The notes under the pieces were generated by a model. The model saw only the letters and a list, made by a program, of their open reading frames with translations, made no database searches and was not told the DNA's origin. The position numbers were made by a program, and so were the translations under genes. Source: Dermabacteraceae bacterium TAE3-ERU5 (GTDB lineage: Bacteria; Actinomycetota; Actinomycetes; Actinomycetales; Dermabacteraceae). From it: a DNA stretch of 64,000 nt. The stretch lies in the NCBI GenBank assembly GCA_019218375.1, contig JAHUUK010000006.1, forward strand, positions 1 through 64,000, written 5' to 3'. How positions within the stretch are numbered: the stretch's first letter is position 1; the number at the start of each line of letters is the position of its first letter. Shown here one piece after another: positions 42,923 to 51,577 of this stretch.

Positions 42923-44748
42923 TGCTCGCCCTCCCGTGCGTATTCGTTGATGTTGCGGTTGTTGGCGGCCTCTTCCTGCAGGTTCGCCATGATGAAGCGG
43001 TAACGCTCGGAGGTGTGCATGAGTTCGTCGTGCGTGCCGACCGCCACGATGCGGCCCTCGTCCAGCACCGCCACCCTGTCGGCCAGGGAAACGGTGGAGG
43101 TACGGTGGGCGACGATCAGCGTGGTGGTTTTCTCCAGCACTCGGCGCAGGCTTTCCGTAACCCTTTCCTCGGTCTTGGTATCGAGGGCCGACAGCGGATC
43201 GTCCAGCAGCAGCACGCTCGGGGCGGCAGCGATGGCGCGGGCCAGGGCGAGGCGCTGGCGCTGACCGCCGGAAAGCGACATGCCCTCCTCGCCGATGGGG
43301 GTGTCCAGCCCCTGCGGCAGGTCGTAGGCGAAGTTCGCATCGGCGGTGGCCAGTGCCAGTTTCAGGCTTTCCTCAAGTTTTGCGCGCCCCTCCGCTTCGG
43401 GTAGCGGCGTACCGTCGGCCGCGCAGGGCCAGGGCGCACCCAAGAGCACGTTGCGGCGTACCGTGTCCGAGAACAGCGTGGCGTCCTCGAAAGCCACCGA
43501 AATCATGCTGCGCAGGTCAGATAGGCGCATATCGCGCACATCCACGCCGTCGATCAGCACGGCACCAGCGGTGACGTCGTACAGGCGCGGGATAAGTTCC
43601 AGCAGCGTGGATTTACCGGACCCGGTCACGCCCACCAGGGCCATGGTTTCGCCGGGGCGAATGTGCAGGTTTACGCCGCTGAGCAGGCCGACCTGCCCGC
43701 CGCGCGCGTCCGGGTAGTGGAAGCTGACATCACGTAGCTCCACCTCTCCGCGCGGGGTGGACAGTTCGCGGGGGGAGTCCGGGTCGGTAATGGTGACGGG
43801 GGCATCGAGCACTTCATCCACGCGATCGAGGGCCGTTTTCATGCCGATGGCCTGGCCAAACAGCATGCCGATCATGCGTACCGGGCCTTCCACGATCGCT
43901 GCCGTGGCGAAGAATCCGGCCAGTTCGCCCACGTTCATGCTGCCGGAGGCCACGAAGTGCAGGCCCAGGAACAGGCAGACGCCGAGCGTCAGCCCCGGCA
44001 ACAGGATCACTCCCGCATCGAAACGTGCGGTGGCGGTGGCCTTACGAATCTCGGTGGAGCGCAGTTCGTCGGCCTGCTCTAGGAATCCCTCTAGGGCGTG
44101 CCCGCCGCGCCCGAACGCCTTGAGCACGCGAATACCCTGCACGGACTGTTCGACCGTGGTTGCCAGATCGCCCGCCTGGTCCTGCGCGAGGCGGCTCAGA
44201 TGCTGGAACGTGGCCACGAACGAATACGCCAGATAGCCGAGTGGCAGCATGCCGCACAGGAACACGAGCGCCAGCAGCGGGTTAGCGAACGCCAGCAGCG
44301 CGACCCCAACCACGGTGGTGAGGGTGCTGGTGATCCACATGATTAGGCCGAAAGCCACCCAGCGGCGAATCTGCCCGATATCGCTCATCGCGCGCGAAAG
44401 TAGCTGGCCGGAACCCCAGGCGTCGTGGAACCCGACGGGCAGGCGCTGCAGGTAAGAGAACAGCTCCACCCGCATATCCCGTTCCAGGCCGGTGGCCGGG
44501 CCGGCGGAGAAAAGACGGCGTATCCAGAGCAGCCCCGCCTCCAGCAGGCCTAGCCCCAAAACCAGTGCGGCGGCGGTGAATACGACGGTGGTGGACGGGC
44601 TGAGCCGGAACGATTCCACCAGACGCTGCAAGACCTGCGGGATGGCGAGGGCGGTAAGGGCCGACCCGAGCGCGGTAATGGTGCCGGCCAAAATACGCCA
44701 CCGGATCGGGCGTATCAGTTCCAGGAAGCGTTTAATCGTTTGCAGCAT
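42919..44748 (-). CDS. ABC exporter subunit with degenerate Walker B (heterodimer partner 1)
   Basis: The 609-residue half-transporter is encoded first in the pair. Walker A is GVTGSGKST and the signature is a canonical LSGGQRQR. Walker B is followed by Asp instead of Glu (LLLDDPLSALD), and the switch His is present (IVAHRTS). The Asp makes its own ATP site weak or inactive. That site pairs with the altered signature of the partner, so both defects fall in one composite site, as in TM287/288 and BmrCD. Confidence 0.92.
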   Translation of the reverse strand: MLQTIKRFLELIRPIRWRILAGTITALGSALTALAIPQVLQRLVESFRLSPSTTVVFTAAALVLGLGLLEAGLLWIRRLFSAGPATGLERDMRVELFSYLQRLPVGFHDAWGSGQLLSRAMSDIGQIRRWVAFGLIMWITSTLTTVVGVALLAFANPLLALVFLCGMLPLGYLAYSFVATFQHLSRLAQDQAGDLATTVEQSVQGIRVLKAFGRGGHALEGFLEQADELRSTEIRKATATARFDAGVILLPGLTLGVCLFLGLHFVASGSMNVGELAGFFATAAIVEGPVRMIGMLFGQAIGMKTALDRVDEVLDAPVTITDPDSPRELSTPRGEVELRDVSFHYPDARGGQVGLLSGVNLHIRPGETMALVGVTGSGKSTLLELIPRLYDVTAGAVLIDGVDVRDMRLSDLRSMISVAFEDATLFSDTVRRNVLLGAPWPCAADGTPLPEAEGRAKLEESLKLALATADANFAYDLPQGLDTPIGEEGMSLSGGQRQRLALARAIAAAPSVLLLDDPLSALDTKTEERVTESLRRVLEKTTTLIVAHRTSTVSLADRVAVLDEGRIVAVGTHDELMHTSERYRFIMANLQEEAANNRNINEYAREGEQ

Positions 44749-44879
44749 GAATACGGCGTGCCTCGCGCTATCTAAAAATCAGGGGAGATGAGGGAAATAC
44801 CCTTTTAGTAATGGTAGTTGCCTTAAAAGGGCCGTGCGGGCGCTTCCCGAACGCGGGCGCAACCTCACACCCCGCCCTT

Positions 44880-44924
44880 AGAAAAGGAGGGGGCCGACGC
44901 ACCCGTCGGTGCCCCGGCCCCCTG
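44880..44924 (-). terminator. Rho-independent terminator of poxB
   Basis: On the minus strand AGGGGGCCG pairs with CGGCCCCCT and is followed by CCTTTTCTAA. It lies 21 nt after the poxB stop. Confidence 0.8.
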
Positions 44925-44944
44925 CGGCTCGTCTTCTTGGAAAG

Positions 44945-46684
44945 TTACGGGCGCGGAATGTTGCGCAGGTTGGTGCGCGCCATATCGATCATTTCGCCCA
45001 CGCCGCCGTCGAGCACGGTGCGCATGGCCGACTTCGAGAAGCCGAGCACCTGCTCGATGGTGATGTCCGGCGGAATCGAGAGCGCGTCGGGGTCGGTCAC
45101 CACGTCGATCAGGACCGGGCCGGGCATTTCCAGGGCGCGCTTAAGATCGCGCGGCAGCGTGGCCGGATCGGTGATGCGCACGTGCGGGATACCCACCCCT
45201 TCGGCGATCTTCGCGTAATCGACCGCTTCGTGATCGGTCCCGAACGAGGGCATTCCCTCCACCAGCATCTCCAGCTTCACCATGCCGAGTGAGGAGTTGT
45301 TAAAGACCACGATCTTGGTCGGTAGATTATGCAGCTTCACCGTGAGCAGTTCGCCCATCAGCATGCCCAGGCCGCCGTCGCCCGACATCGAGATCACCTG
45401 GCGGTCACGGTTCGCGGCCTGCGCGCCGATCGCGTGCGGCAGCGCGTTCGCCATCGTGCCGTGCCGGAACGAGCCGATCATGGCGCGGCGGCCGGTCGGG
45501 TTCGTGATGTAGCGGGCGGCCCAAACGTTGCACATGCCGGTATCCACCGTGAACACCGCGTCGTCGTCGGCCAACTGGTTAAGCTGCGCGGCCAGGAACT
45601 CGGGGTGAATCGGCGTGTGCTTTTCGACGTTCTTGGTGTACGCCTCCACCACGCGGCTCAGCTTCTTTTCGTGGCTGCGCAGCTGCTTGTCCAGGAACGA
45701 ACGGTCGCGCTTTTCTTCCAGCAGCGGCAGCAGCGCGTTGATGGTCGCCGCAACATCGCCCACCACCGGGTATTCGACGGGGCAGCGGCGGCCGATGTGC
45801 GCGCCGTTCACGTCCACCTGCGCCACCTGGCTGGAGGGCAGATAGGAAGTGTAGGGGAAGTCGGTGCCGAGCATGACGAAAACGTCCGCCTCGAAAGCCG
45901 CATCGTGGCAGGCCCCGTAGCCCAGCAGGCCCGACATGCCGACGTCGTAGGGGTTGTCGTACTGCATCACCATCTTGCCGCCGAAAGCGTGGCCGACGGG
46001 GGCCTTCAACTTTTCGGCCAGGGCCAGCACCTCGGTGCGGGCGTCGTTACAGCCCGCGCCGCAGAACAGCGTCACCTTCCGGGCGGAGTTGAGGGCGTCG
46101 GCCAGGCGGCGCACGGCGGCGGGGTGCGGATGCACGGTGGGGGCTTCGCTCACAAAGTTGCCCTCTAGCGGGGTGTTCTTCGCGGCGTCCTGGGTGGCGA
46201 TATCGCCGGGCAGCACCACCACGGAAACGCCGTTCCCGGCCAGCGTGGACTGAATCGCGTTATGCAGCACGGAGGCGCCCTGCAGGGCGGAGTTCACCAT
46301 TTCGCAATAGCCGGAACATTCCGCGAAAATCTTTTCCGGGTGCGTCTCCTGGAAGAACGTGGAGCCGATCTGGGTGCTTGGAATGTGGCTGGCCAGTGCC
46401 AGCACCTTCGCGCCATTGCGGTGGGAATCGTACAGGCCCTGCAGTAGGTGGGTGTTGCCGGGGCCGCAGGAACCGGCGCAAACCGCTAGTTCGCCGGTCA
46501 GCAGCGATTCCGCGCCCGCTGCGAAAGCGGCGGCCTCCTCATTGCGTACGTGCACCCATTCGATATCCGATGCGCTTACGGCATCCACTACCGGGTTCAG
46601 GCTGTCCCCGACCAGGCCGTAGATGCGCTTAACCCCCAGACGCGACAGCGTATCTACCAGTTGCCGGGCGTAGTTCATAGCCAT
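44945..46684 (-). CDS. poxB: Pyruvate dehydrogenase (quinone) / pyruvate oxidase, ThDP-dependent
   Basis: The 579-residue enzyme contains the ThDP pyrimidine-binding part with the catalytic Glu (VRNEEAAAFAA), a central FAD-binding domain, and the ThDP pyrophosphate motif GDGGLGMLMGEL with NNSSLGM. Length and the C-terminal helical tail resemble E. coli PoxB, which oxidises pyruvate to acetate and CO2 and passes electrons to membrane quinone. The start at 46684 has GAGGAG upstream. A good promoter (TTGACG, 17 bp, TAGAAC) lies in front. Confidence 0.9.
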   Translation of the reverse strand: MAMNYARQLVDTLSRLGVKRIYGLVGDSLNPVVDAVSASDIEWVHVRNEEAAAFAAGAESLLTGELAVCAGSCGPGNTHLLQGLYDSHRNGAKVLALASHIPSTQIGSTFFQETHPEKIFAECSGYCEMVNSALQGASVLHNAIQSTLAGNGVSVVVLPGDIATQDAAKNTPLEGNFVSEAPTVHPHPAAVRRLADALNSARKVTLFCGAGCNDARTEVLALAEKLKAPVGHAFGGKMVMQYDNPYDVGMSGLLGYGACHDAAFEADVFVMLGTDFPYTSYLPSSQVAQVDVNGAHIGRRCPVEYPVVGDVAATINALLPLLEEKRDRSFLDKQLRSHEKKLSRVVEAYTKNVEKHTPIHPEFLAAQLNQLADDDAVFTVDTGMCNVWAARYITNPTGRRAMIGSFRHGTMANALPHAIGAQAANRDRQVISMSGDGGLGMLMGELLTVKLHNLPTKIVVFNNSSLGMVKLEMLVEGMPSFGTDHEAVDYAKIAEGVGIPHVRITDPATLPRDLKRALEMPGPVLIDVVTDPDALSIPPDITIEQVLGFSKSAMRTVLDGGVGEMIDMARTNLRNIPRP

Positions 46685-46744
46685 TACTGCTCCTCAAATT
46701 ACGCATTACGTCGCTCGGTGTAAGCCGGGCGGCCCTGGCTTCCC

Positions 46745-46773
46745 GTTCTACGCCTGCCTGGGAAAGCCGTCAA
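46745..46773 (-). promoter_or_regulatory. Promoter of poxB
   Basis: On the minus strand, TTGACG (46773-46768), a 17-bp spacer, then TAGAAC (46750-46745). The -35 overlaps the stop codon of the upstream rlmC gene. Confidence 0.7.
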
Positions 46774-47906
46774 GGGATGCGGGTTAGCAGTACGGCCACT
46801 TCCGCGTGGTCGGTGTGCGGAAACATATCGAAAAGCCTGCCCGCGCTGATGCGGTAGCCGGGCATGCGCGCCAGATCGCGCGCCAGGCTCTGCGGGTTGC
46901 AGCTCGAATAAACCAGGTGCGCGGGCAGCACCCGGTTAAAGAAGTCGGTGGATTCCTTGCCGATGCCGCGCCGGGGCGGGTTCACGATCACCATTTCCGC
47001 GGCGCTTTCCTGCTCCCCCAGCCAGGCGCGGGCGTCGGTCGCGAAAAAGTCGGCGCTCACACCCAGCTCGCGGGCGCTGCGCCGGGCCGACGCGATGGCC
47101 TCCTCGCTCACCTCCACCCCCGTGATCTCGCGCGGGCCACCACCGGGCAGGCTGGCGCACGCCAGCGCGAAACCGCCCACCCCGCAAAACAGATCCCACA
47201 CGGACACCGGGGCAACCCGCCCCACCCAGTCGGCCACCTGCGTGTAGAGAGCCTGCGCCACCTGCGTGTTGGTCTGGAAGAAGGAACGCGGGCGCAGATG
47301 CAGCGGAAGTTCGCCGCCGCCCAGGCTGAGCCGCATGAGCAGGGTGTCACCGTGCAGCATGACCTCGCGCGCCCCCTCCAGCGTGGCCACCCGTTCCGGG
47401 TGCAGGTTGCAGCTAAACACTTCGGTTTCCGGGAGCGCCGACAGCAGGCGCGACAAGTGTTCCCGGATGCGTGGTAGAGGCTTCTCGGTGCGCAGCACGA
47501 AACGGATCAGCAGGCCACCGTCGGGGGAGGCTGTGATCAGCACGTGCCGCAGCTCGCCCCGGTGTTTTTCGGGGTCGTAGGGCGGCAACTGCGCGCGGCG
47601 GATCAGTTCCCGGATCGGCTCCACGGCGGCGGTAATAGCGGGCGGGTAGAGGGGGCAGTCGGTCAATTCCACCCCGCGCAGCCCCAGGATCGGGGCCGAC
47701 GCATCCCCGCTCACCACCAGTTTTGCCTTGTTGCGGAAACGGGAGGTGGCGCTTAGTGCCGGGGGTAACCATTCGCCGTCGCGGGCCAGAAAAGGCCCCA
47801 GCAGCTCGCGCAGGCGCGCGTCCACCAGGGAAACCTGGTCCGGGTAGGGCACGGGCAGCAGCGTGCATGAGGTGCAGTCGCCCGCGGCGTAATGGGTACA
47901 GTCCAC
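46770..47906 (-). CDS. rlmC: 23S rRNA (uracil-C5)-methyltransferase RlmC-type
   Basis: The 378-residue protein starts with the RlmC iron-sulphur motif (MDCTHYAAGDCTSC: Cys3, Cys11, Cys14), with a further Cys in TDCPLYPP. The SAM-binding DLFCGVGGFAL follows, then IVNPPRRG and the catalytic Cys in VYSSCNPQSLARDL. Length and N-terminus match E. coli RlmC (U747) better than RlmD or TrmA. The GTG start is directly preceded by TAAACT plus six bases, implying a leaderless mRNA. Confidence 0.9.
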   Translation of the reverse strand: MDCTHYAAGDCTSCTLLPVPYPDQVSLVDARLRELLGPFLARDGEWLPPALSATSRFRNKAKLVVSGDASAPILGLRGVELTDCPLYPPAITAAVEPIRELIRRAQLPPYDPEKHRGELRHVLITASPDGGLLIRFVLRTEKPLPRIREHLSRLLSALPETEVFSCNLHPERVATLEGAREVMLHGDTLLMRLSLGGGELPLHLRPRSFFQTNTQVAQALYTQVADWVGRVAPVSVWDLFCGVGGFALACASLPGGGPREITGVEVSEEAIASARRSARELGVSADFFATDARAWLGEQESAAEMVIVNPPRRGIGKESTDFFNRVLPAHLVYSSCNPQSLARDLARMPGYRISAGRLFDMFPHTDHAEVAVLLTRIP

Positions 47907-47912
47907 CCGGTA

Positions 47913-47918
47913 AGTTTA
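47913..47918 (-). promoter_or_regulatory. -10 element TAAACT for leaderless rlmC
   Basis: On the minus strand TAAACT, six bases, then GTG (47906). Confidence 0.55.
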
Positions 47919-47968
47919 GGCGGCGCTTTGCCCCCGAAATGCCGCTATCGCGCGGTATGCAGGGCAGC

Positions 47969-49297
47969 TCACCCGGCCTGCGGGGTGTCGGCCCTGGACG
48001 TAGAAGGAAGGGAGCGGGGGCGGAACGGGCCGGAAGGCGGGGGAGGCGTGACCCTGGGTAGCAGGCGCAGCAGCCACAGCCCGCTCACGCCGCAGAGCGC
48101 ACCGATCGCGGCGCCTGACCAGGCGATACCGGCCAGGGCCGCAGCGGAGGATGCGATGACGGGGGCCACCATGCGTCCCGCGCCCAGGATCGTGTTCCAA
48201 CGGCTGATGTGCAGCCCCCGGTTGCGCAGCGGCGAAAGATCGATCCCGAGGGTCATCACGAAACCGGCGGAGAAACCGTTACCGACGGCGATCAACACCG
48301 CGCAGAGGGTGAAAGCGGCGATGGGGGAGAGCAACCCGTGCGGCCACAAAACAGGCATCAGGCCGTACCCCAAGCCGACCAGCAGATAGCAGGGAAGCAT
48401 GACAGCGGTGCGGCCCCAGCGGGCCATGATCGAACCGGCGGGCGCGAACAGCAGCACCTCCACCGCGGCAGAAACCCCGAACACGAAATAGATCGTTTCG
48501 TCCGGCAGCCCCATGGCGCGCCCCAGCAGCGGCAGCACCGTGCTGCGGGATTCGCGCACCACCTGCAGCGCCATCACGCCAAGCCCCACCATCACCATCG
48601 TGACCAGGGCGGGCCTGCCGGGAGCGTAGGGGGAAGGATCGCGCCGCCAACTGCCGGTAGTCGGCGCGGCCGGGTCGGAACTGGCCGCCGCGACCGGGAT
48701 GGGCGGCATGAAAGCCGTCACCAGCAGAGTGGCACCCAGCATGACCAGGGAAGAAAACAAAAAGACGCTCGCGGAACCCCAGGCGGCGATCACGATTCCC
48801 GCCAGCATCGGGCCGGCCACCTGCCCGATGCGCAGCATCCCGCCCAGCGTGGTCATGCCCCGCGCCCGCAAATGGTTAGGCAGGGCGGTGCCCATAAAGG
48901 TTTGTCGGCCCAGAATCCACGCCTGCAACAGCACGGAAAACACCAGCAGGTAAAGCAGCAGCAGGCCCCGCTCAAGGGCGGTCTGCGCGGCGTGCGCGGA
49001 AAGCCACCAGCCGCCCAGGTGCAACAGCACGATGGCGAAACCGGACCAAACCAGTGCGTTGCGCTCGCCGATGCGCGCCATCAACGCGCCCATGGGAATG
49101 GGGCCGACAAAACCGATAACGCCGCCTATCAACGCGATGGCGGCGGCCTCAGGAACGCTAAACCCAAGTTCGCGCGCGAGCAGCGGAACGGCGGGGAAGA
49201 TGGCCGAGGCGGAAGACGAATGCGCCAGGGTAGGCAGATAGATAGGTAGCGCCAGGCTGCGCAGAAGTTGTCTATCGGAAAGGTCGCTGCGGCTCAC
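47969..49297 (-). CDS. MFS transporter (12 helices)
   Basis: The 442-residue major-facilitator protein has 12 predicted helices in two halves separated by a cytoplasmic loop (about residues 200-230). A motif-A-like GALMARIGERNALVW lies after helix 2. I cannot name the substrate. The GTG start at 49297 is preceded by TAGAAT plus six bases. It lies 28 nt after the upstream lipoprotein gene but has its own -10. Confidence 0.82.
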   Translation of the reverse strand: MSRSDLSDRQLLRSLALPIYLPTLAHSSSASAIFPAVPLLARELGFSVPEAAAIALIGGVIGFVGPIPMGALMARIGERNALVWSGFAIVLLHLGGWWLSAHAAQTALERGLLLLYLLVFSVLLQAWILGRQTFMGTALPNHLRARGMTTLGGMLRIGQVAGPMLAGIVIAAWGSASVFLFSSLVMLGATLLVTAFMPPIPVAAASSDPAAPTTGSWRRDPSPYAPGRPALVTMVMVGLGVMALQVVRESRSTVLPLLGRAMGLPDETIYFVFGVSAAVEVLLFAPAGSIMARWGRTAVMLPCYLLVGLGYGLMPVLWPHGLLSPIAAFTLCAVLIAVGNGFSAGFVMTLGIDLSPLRNRGLHISRWNTILGAGRMVAPVIASSAAALAGIAWSGAAIGALCGVSGLWLLRLLPRVTPPPPSGPFRPRSLPSTSRADTPQAG

Positions 49298-49303
49298 CGG
49301 GAC

Positions 49304-49309
49304 ATTCTA
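49304..49309 (-). promoter_or_regulatory. -10 element TAGAAT for leaderless MFS gene
   Basis: On the minus strand TAGAAT, six bases, then GTG (49297). Confidence 0.55.
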
Positions 49310-49325
49310 GACAGGGCTGGGCGGG

Positions 49326-49880
49326 TTACCTGTTTACTACGTCGAACTCCACGTTATCGGCGCAGATGCTGGTGGGCGTGAAAGTCCAGGGGCCGACGCT
49401 CGCGAGGTCACCCAGCGGGGCAGCGATCTCCTGCGCGGGCATGCCGTCGATGCTCGCGTCGAAATGCGCCACGGCGGAGTTCCCGGTGCCCTGCGAACTG
49501 CCCGTGTAGGTCAGGGTCAGGGTTTTGCCCTCTATCTTCGGTATTTCCGGGGTGGCAACGGAGCTGTTCAGCTCCATGCGGTACGTGCCCTCGTTCGTGC
49601 AGGATTCCGCGATCAGCTTCGGATCGAGGGGCTGGCGGGAACCGTCCTGGGAACTCTTAGAAACCTCATCGACGCTGGTCTTGGGGGTGGCCTGCGACGG
49701 GTTGTTTTCTGCGGGGGTGGTGCCTGCGTTCGCCTGCTCATTTGCCTGGTTATTCGCCTGGGCGGCGGGAGAAGAAGCGGGCGGGGCTTCTTTGGCACCG
49801 TCATAGGAGGAAGGCGCGATGCAGCCGGTGCACAGTAGGAGTGCGGCCACGGCAGCGGCGCGGGCGGCGGTACGGTTCAC
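49326..49880 (-). CDS. Putative lipoprotein, unknown function
   Basis: The 184-residue protein has a short basic N-terminus, a hydrophobic core and a lipobox-like LLLCTGC (Cys20 acylated if cut). A low-complexity linker rich in Ala, Asn, Gln and Pro (residues 30-80) leads to a small globular domain (about 85-184) with two cysteines that could form a disulphide. The GTG start has GGAGGA upstream. The lipobox is not perfect at the -3 position. I do not recognise the domain. Confidence 0.65.
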   Translation of the reverse strand: MNRTAARAAAVAALLLCTGCIAPSSYDGAKEAPPASSPAAQANNQANEQANAGTTPAENNPSQATPKTSVDEVSKSSQDGSRQPLDPKLIAESCTNEGTYRMELNSSVATPEIPKIEGKTLTLTYTGSSQGTGNSAVAHFDASIDGMPAQEIAAPLGDLASVGPWTFTPTSICADNVEFDVVNR

Positions 49881-49963
49881 GATTCCTCCAAACGAAACGG
49901 GTTAGGTAGAGACTACGCAAACCTCACCGCTAAACAAACACGAAAAGGGAGCGCAAAAGCGAA

Positions 49964-49996
49964 AGGGTGGGGCGGCCCGACGGCCAGCCCCACCCT
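49964..49996 (-). terminator. Terminator of the flavin reductase gene
   Basis: On the minus strand AGGGTGGGGC pairs with GCCCCACCCT and is followed by TTCGCTTTT. Confidence 0.8.
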
Positions 49997-50012
49997 CACA
50001 GAGCCTTTAAAC

Positions 50013-50591
50013 TCAGGCCTTATCGCGCGGGTTGTCCTCAACCAGCTTGCAGAAGACGTCGAGGTAACGCTTCAGGAAGTTGATGGTGGACTCGTTGTTA
50101 AGCTTGCCGTCCTCGCCGATCAGATCGTGCGAGTTGCCAAGGAACACCTCCGGCTGACCGGTCAGCGGCATCGCGAAGTAGGACAGCGCCAGGCGCAGGT
50201 TCTTGTGCGCGCTGTAGCCACCCATGCGGCCAATCGAGTGGCTGATAATGCCGCCCGGTAGGTTCATCCAGGCCACGTCGGCGTTCGGCTTCGAGCCGAT
50301 GTCCACCGCGTTCTTCAGGCAGGCCGGGATGGTGCGGTTGTTCTCCGAGGTCACGAACAGCACGCCGTCGGAAGCCTTCAGCTGCTCACGGAAACGGGTG
50401 TAGGACTCCGGGGTCGGCTTGTCGGTGACAGCCGGATCGTCGTAATCGAAGTCGTAAAGGGGCAGATCGCCGATCTCTACGATCTCGGCCTCGTAACCCT
50501 CCGGGAACATGTCGATCACGTTCAGGGCGATCTTGCGCGCCACGGAAGCGCGGCGCAGGCTGCCTACCAGGACACTGATCTTCTTCGTCAT
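50013..50591 (-). CDS. NAD(P)H-dependent FMN reductase family protein
   Basis: The 192-residue flavodoxin-like protein has the FMN phosphate loop GSLRRASVARK, TSENNRTIP at the position of the usual PEYN motif, and GGYSAHKNLR. Relatives reduce FMN, quinones or chromate with NAD(P)H. The start at 50591 has GGAGGA upstream. It is divergent from the unknown gene at 50738. Confidence 0.88.
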   Translation of the reverse strand: MTKKISVLVGSLRRASVARKIALNVIDMFPEGYEAEIVEIGDLPLYDFDYDDPAVTDKPTPESYTRFREQLKASDGVLFVTSENNRTIPACLKNAVDIGSKPNADVAWMNLPGGIISHSIGRMGGYSAHKNLRLALSYFAMPLTGQPEVFLGNSHDLIGEDGKLNNESTINFLKRYLDVFCKLVEDNPRDKA

Positions 50592-50682
50592 TGCAGCAGT
50601 TCCTCCAATTTTCCTACCCGCATAAACTACGGATATCGACTGTGCAAGGGACCGACGTCTCTTCGTCGAACCCGAGTAACCC

Positions 50683-50688
50683 TAGAAT
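50683..50688 (+). promoter_or_regulatory. Candidate -10 element TAGAAT upstream of the 279-residue unknown gene
   Basis: TAGAAT lies 49 nt before the ATG at 50738, in the divergent gap. Confidence 0.4.
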
Positions 50689-50737
50689 AGTTCGCTTGAG
50701 CATCGAAAATGCAACGTAAAGCGGGAAAGGAGACAGG

Positions 50738-51577
50738 ATGCCCACGCCGGAGCGTCCCCTCCCGTCCCAGCTCAAAGGGCTGAGCGACCCCGCCAAAAAG
50801 GTGCGCCCGGTCGATTGGACGCCGCCTAAGCCGCCAAAACCGACCCCCGTCAAACCGGCGCCCCTAACACCGGCGCCGGAAGCAACGTCGGCACAAGCCT
50901 CCGGGCCGCATACTGAAGCACGGAAAAACGGGGCGGAGGCACGGAAAAACGGGGCGAAAATCCCCGAGGGAGCGCTGCCCCCACCCTCCGAGACCGCGCT
51001 AGCCAGGCCGATCTACACCCTGGCCTCCGAAGACGAACGCCCCCGGCCGCAACCGATCCACCTGCCGCCGGACGAATACGTGCACAACGAAACCGCCCCC
51101 GACGCAACGTTCGCCCAGGTGGTAGAGGTAGTTGCCGACCCGGAAGAGGAATGGAGCGCCGACCTCGGTCACAGCGATCATTTCCTGCGCGGAGAACTGT
51201 GCGTGCAGGTCAGGCGCGCCGACAACACCGTGCTGGCGGTGTTCTCGCGCGGCTACGCGCTCGCCGTGCGGCCGGACATCGCGGCGATGGACGAGGCCGC
51301 CCGCACCGCCCATCGGGACGGGCTGAGCCGCAGGCCGTCCGGGGGTATCGGCACCCGTTACCCGACGGACGAAAACGAACTATTGCGCTGGCTGCAGGCC
51401 GCCGGATTCCGGGTGAATAAGCGCGGCAAGGTGCACGGAAAGATCACGCACCCCGACGCCCCCGGCCTGGTCCTGCCGTGGGCCAGCAGCCCGTCCGACG
51501 TACGCCACACCAGGCACGTGCTGACCCAGGTCAGGCGCGTTTTCGGGATAGACCTACGGCGGGGCAGCGAAAGCTAG
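50738..51577 (+). CDS. Unknown protein: proline-rich N-terminus and HicA-like C-terminal segment
   Basis: The 279-residue protein starts at an ATG with AAAGGAG five bases upstream. Residues 1-120 are Pro/Lys/Ala-rich and disordered-looking, with a tandem EARKNGA. Residues ~120-200 look globular (FLRGELCVQVRRADNTVLAVF). The last ~65 residues (ELLRWLQAAGFRVNKRG, then HGKITHPDAP) recall the dsRBD-like fold of HicA, but no HicB-like partner is next to it and the catalytic His context is weak. Its stop codon overlaps that of the convergent ugpQ at CTAG. I make no functional claim. Confidence 0.7.
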   Translation: MPTPERPLPSQLKGLSDPAKKVRPVDWTPPKPPKPTPVKPAPLTPAPEATSAQASGPHTEARKNGAEARKNGAKIPEGALPPPSETALARPIYTLASEDERPRPQPIHLPPDEYVHNETAPDATFAQVVEVVADPEEEWSADLGHSDHFLRGELCVQVRRADNTVLAVFSRGYALAVRPDIAAMDEAARTAHRDGLSRRPSGGIGTRYPTDENELLRWLQAAGFRVNKRGKVHGKITHPDAPGLVLPWASSPSDVRHTRHVLTQVRRVFGIDLRRGSES

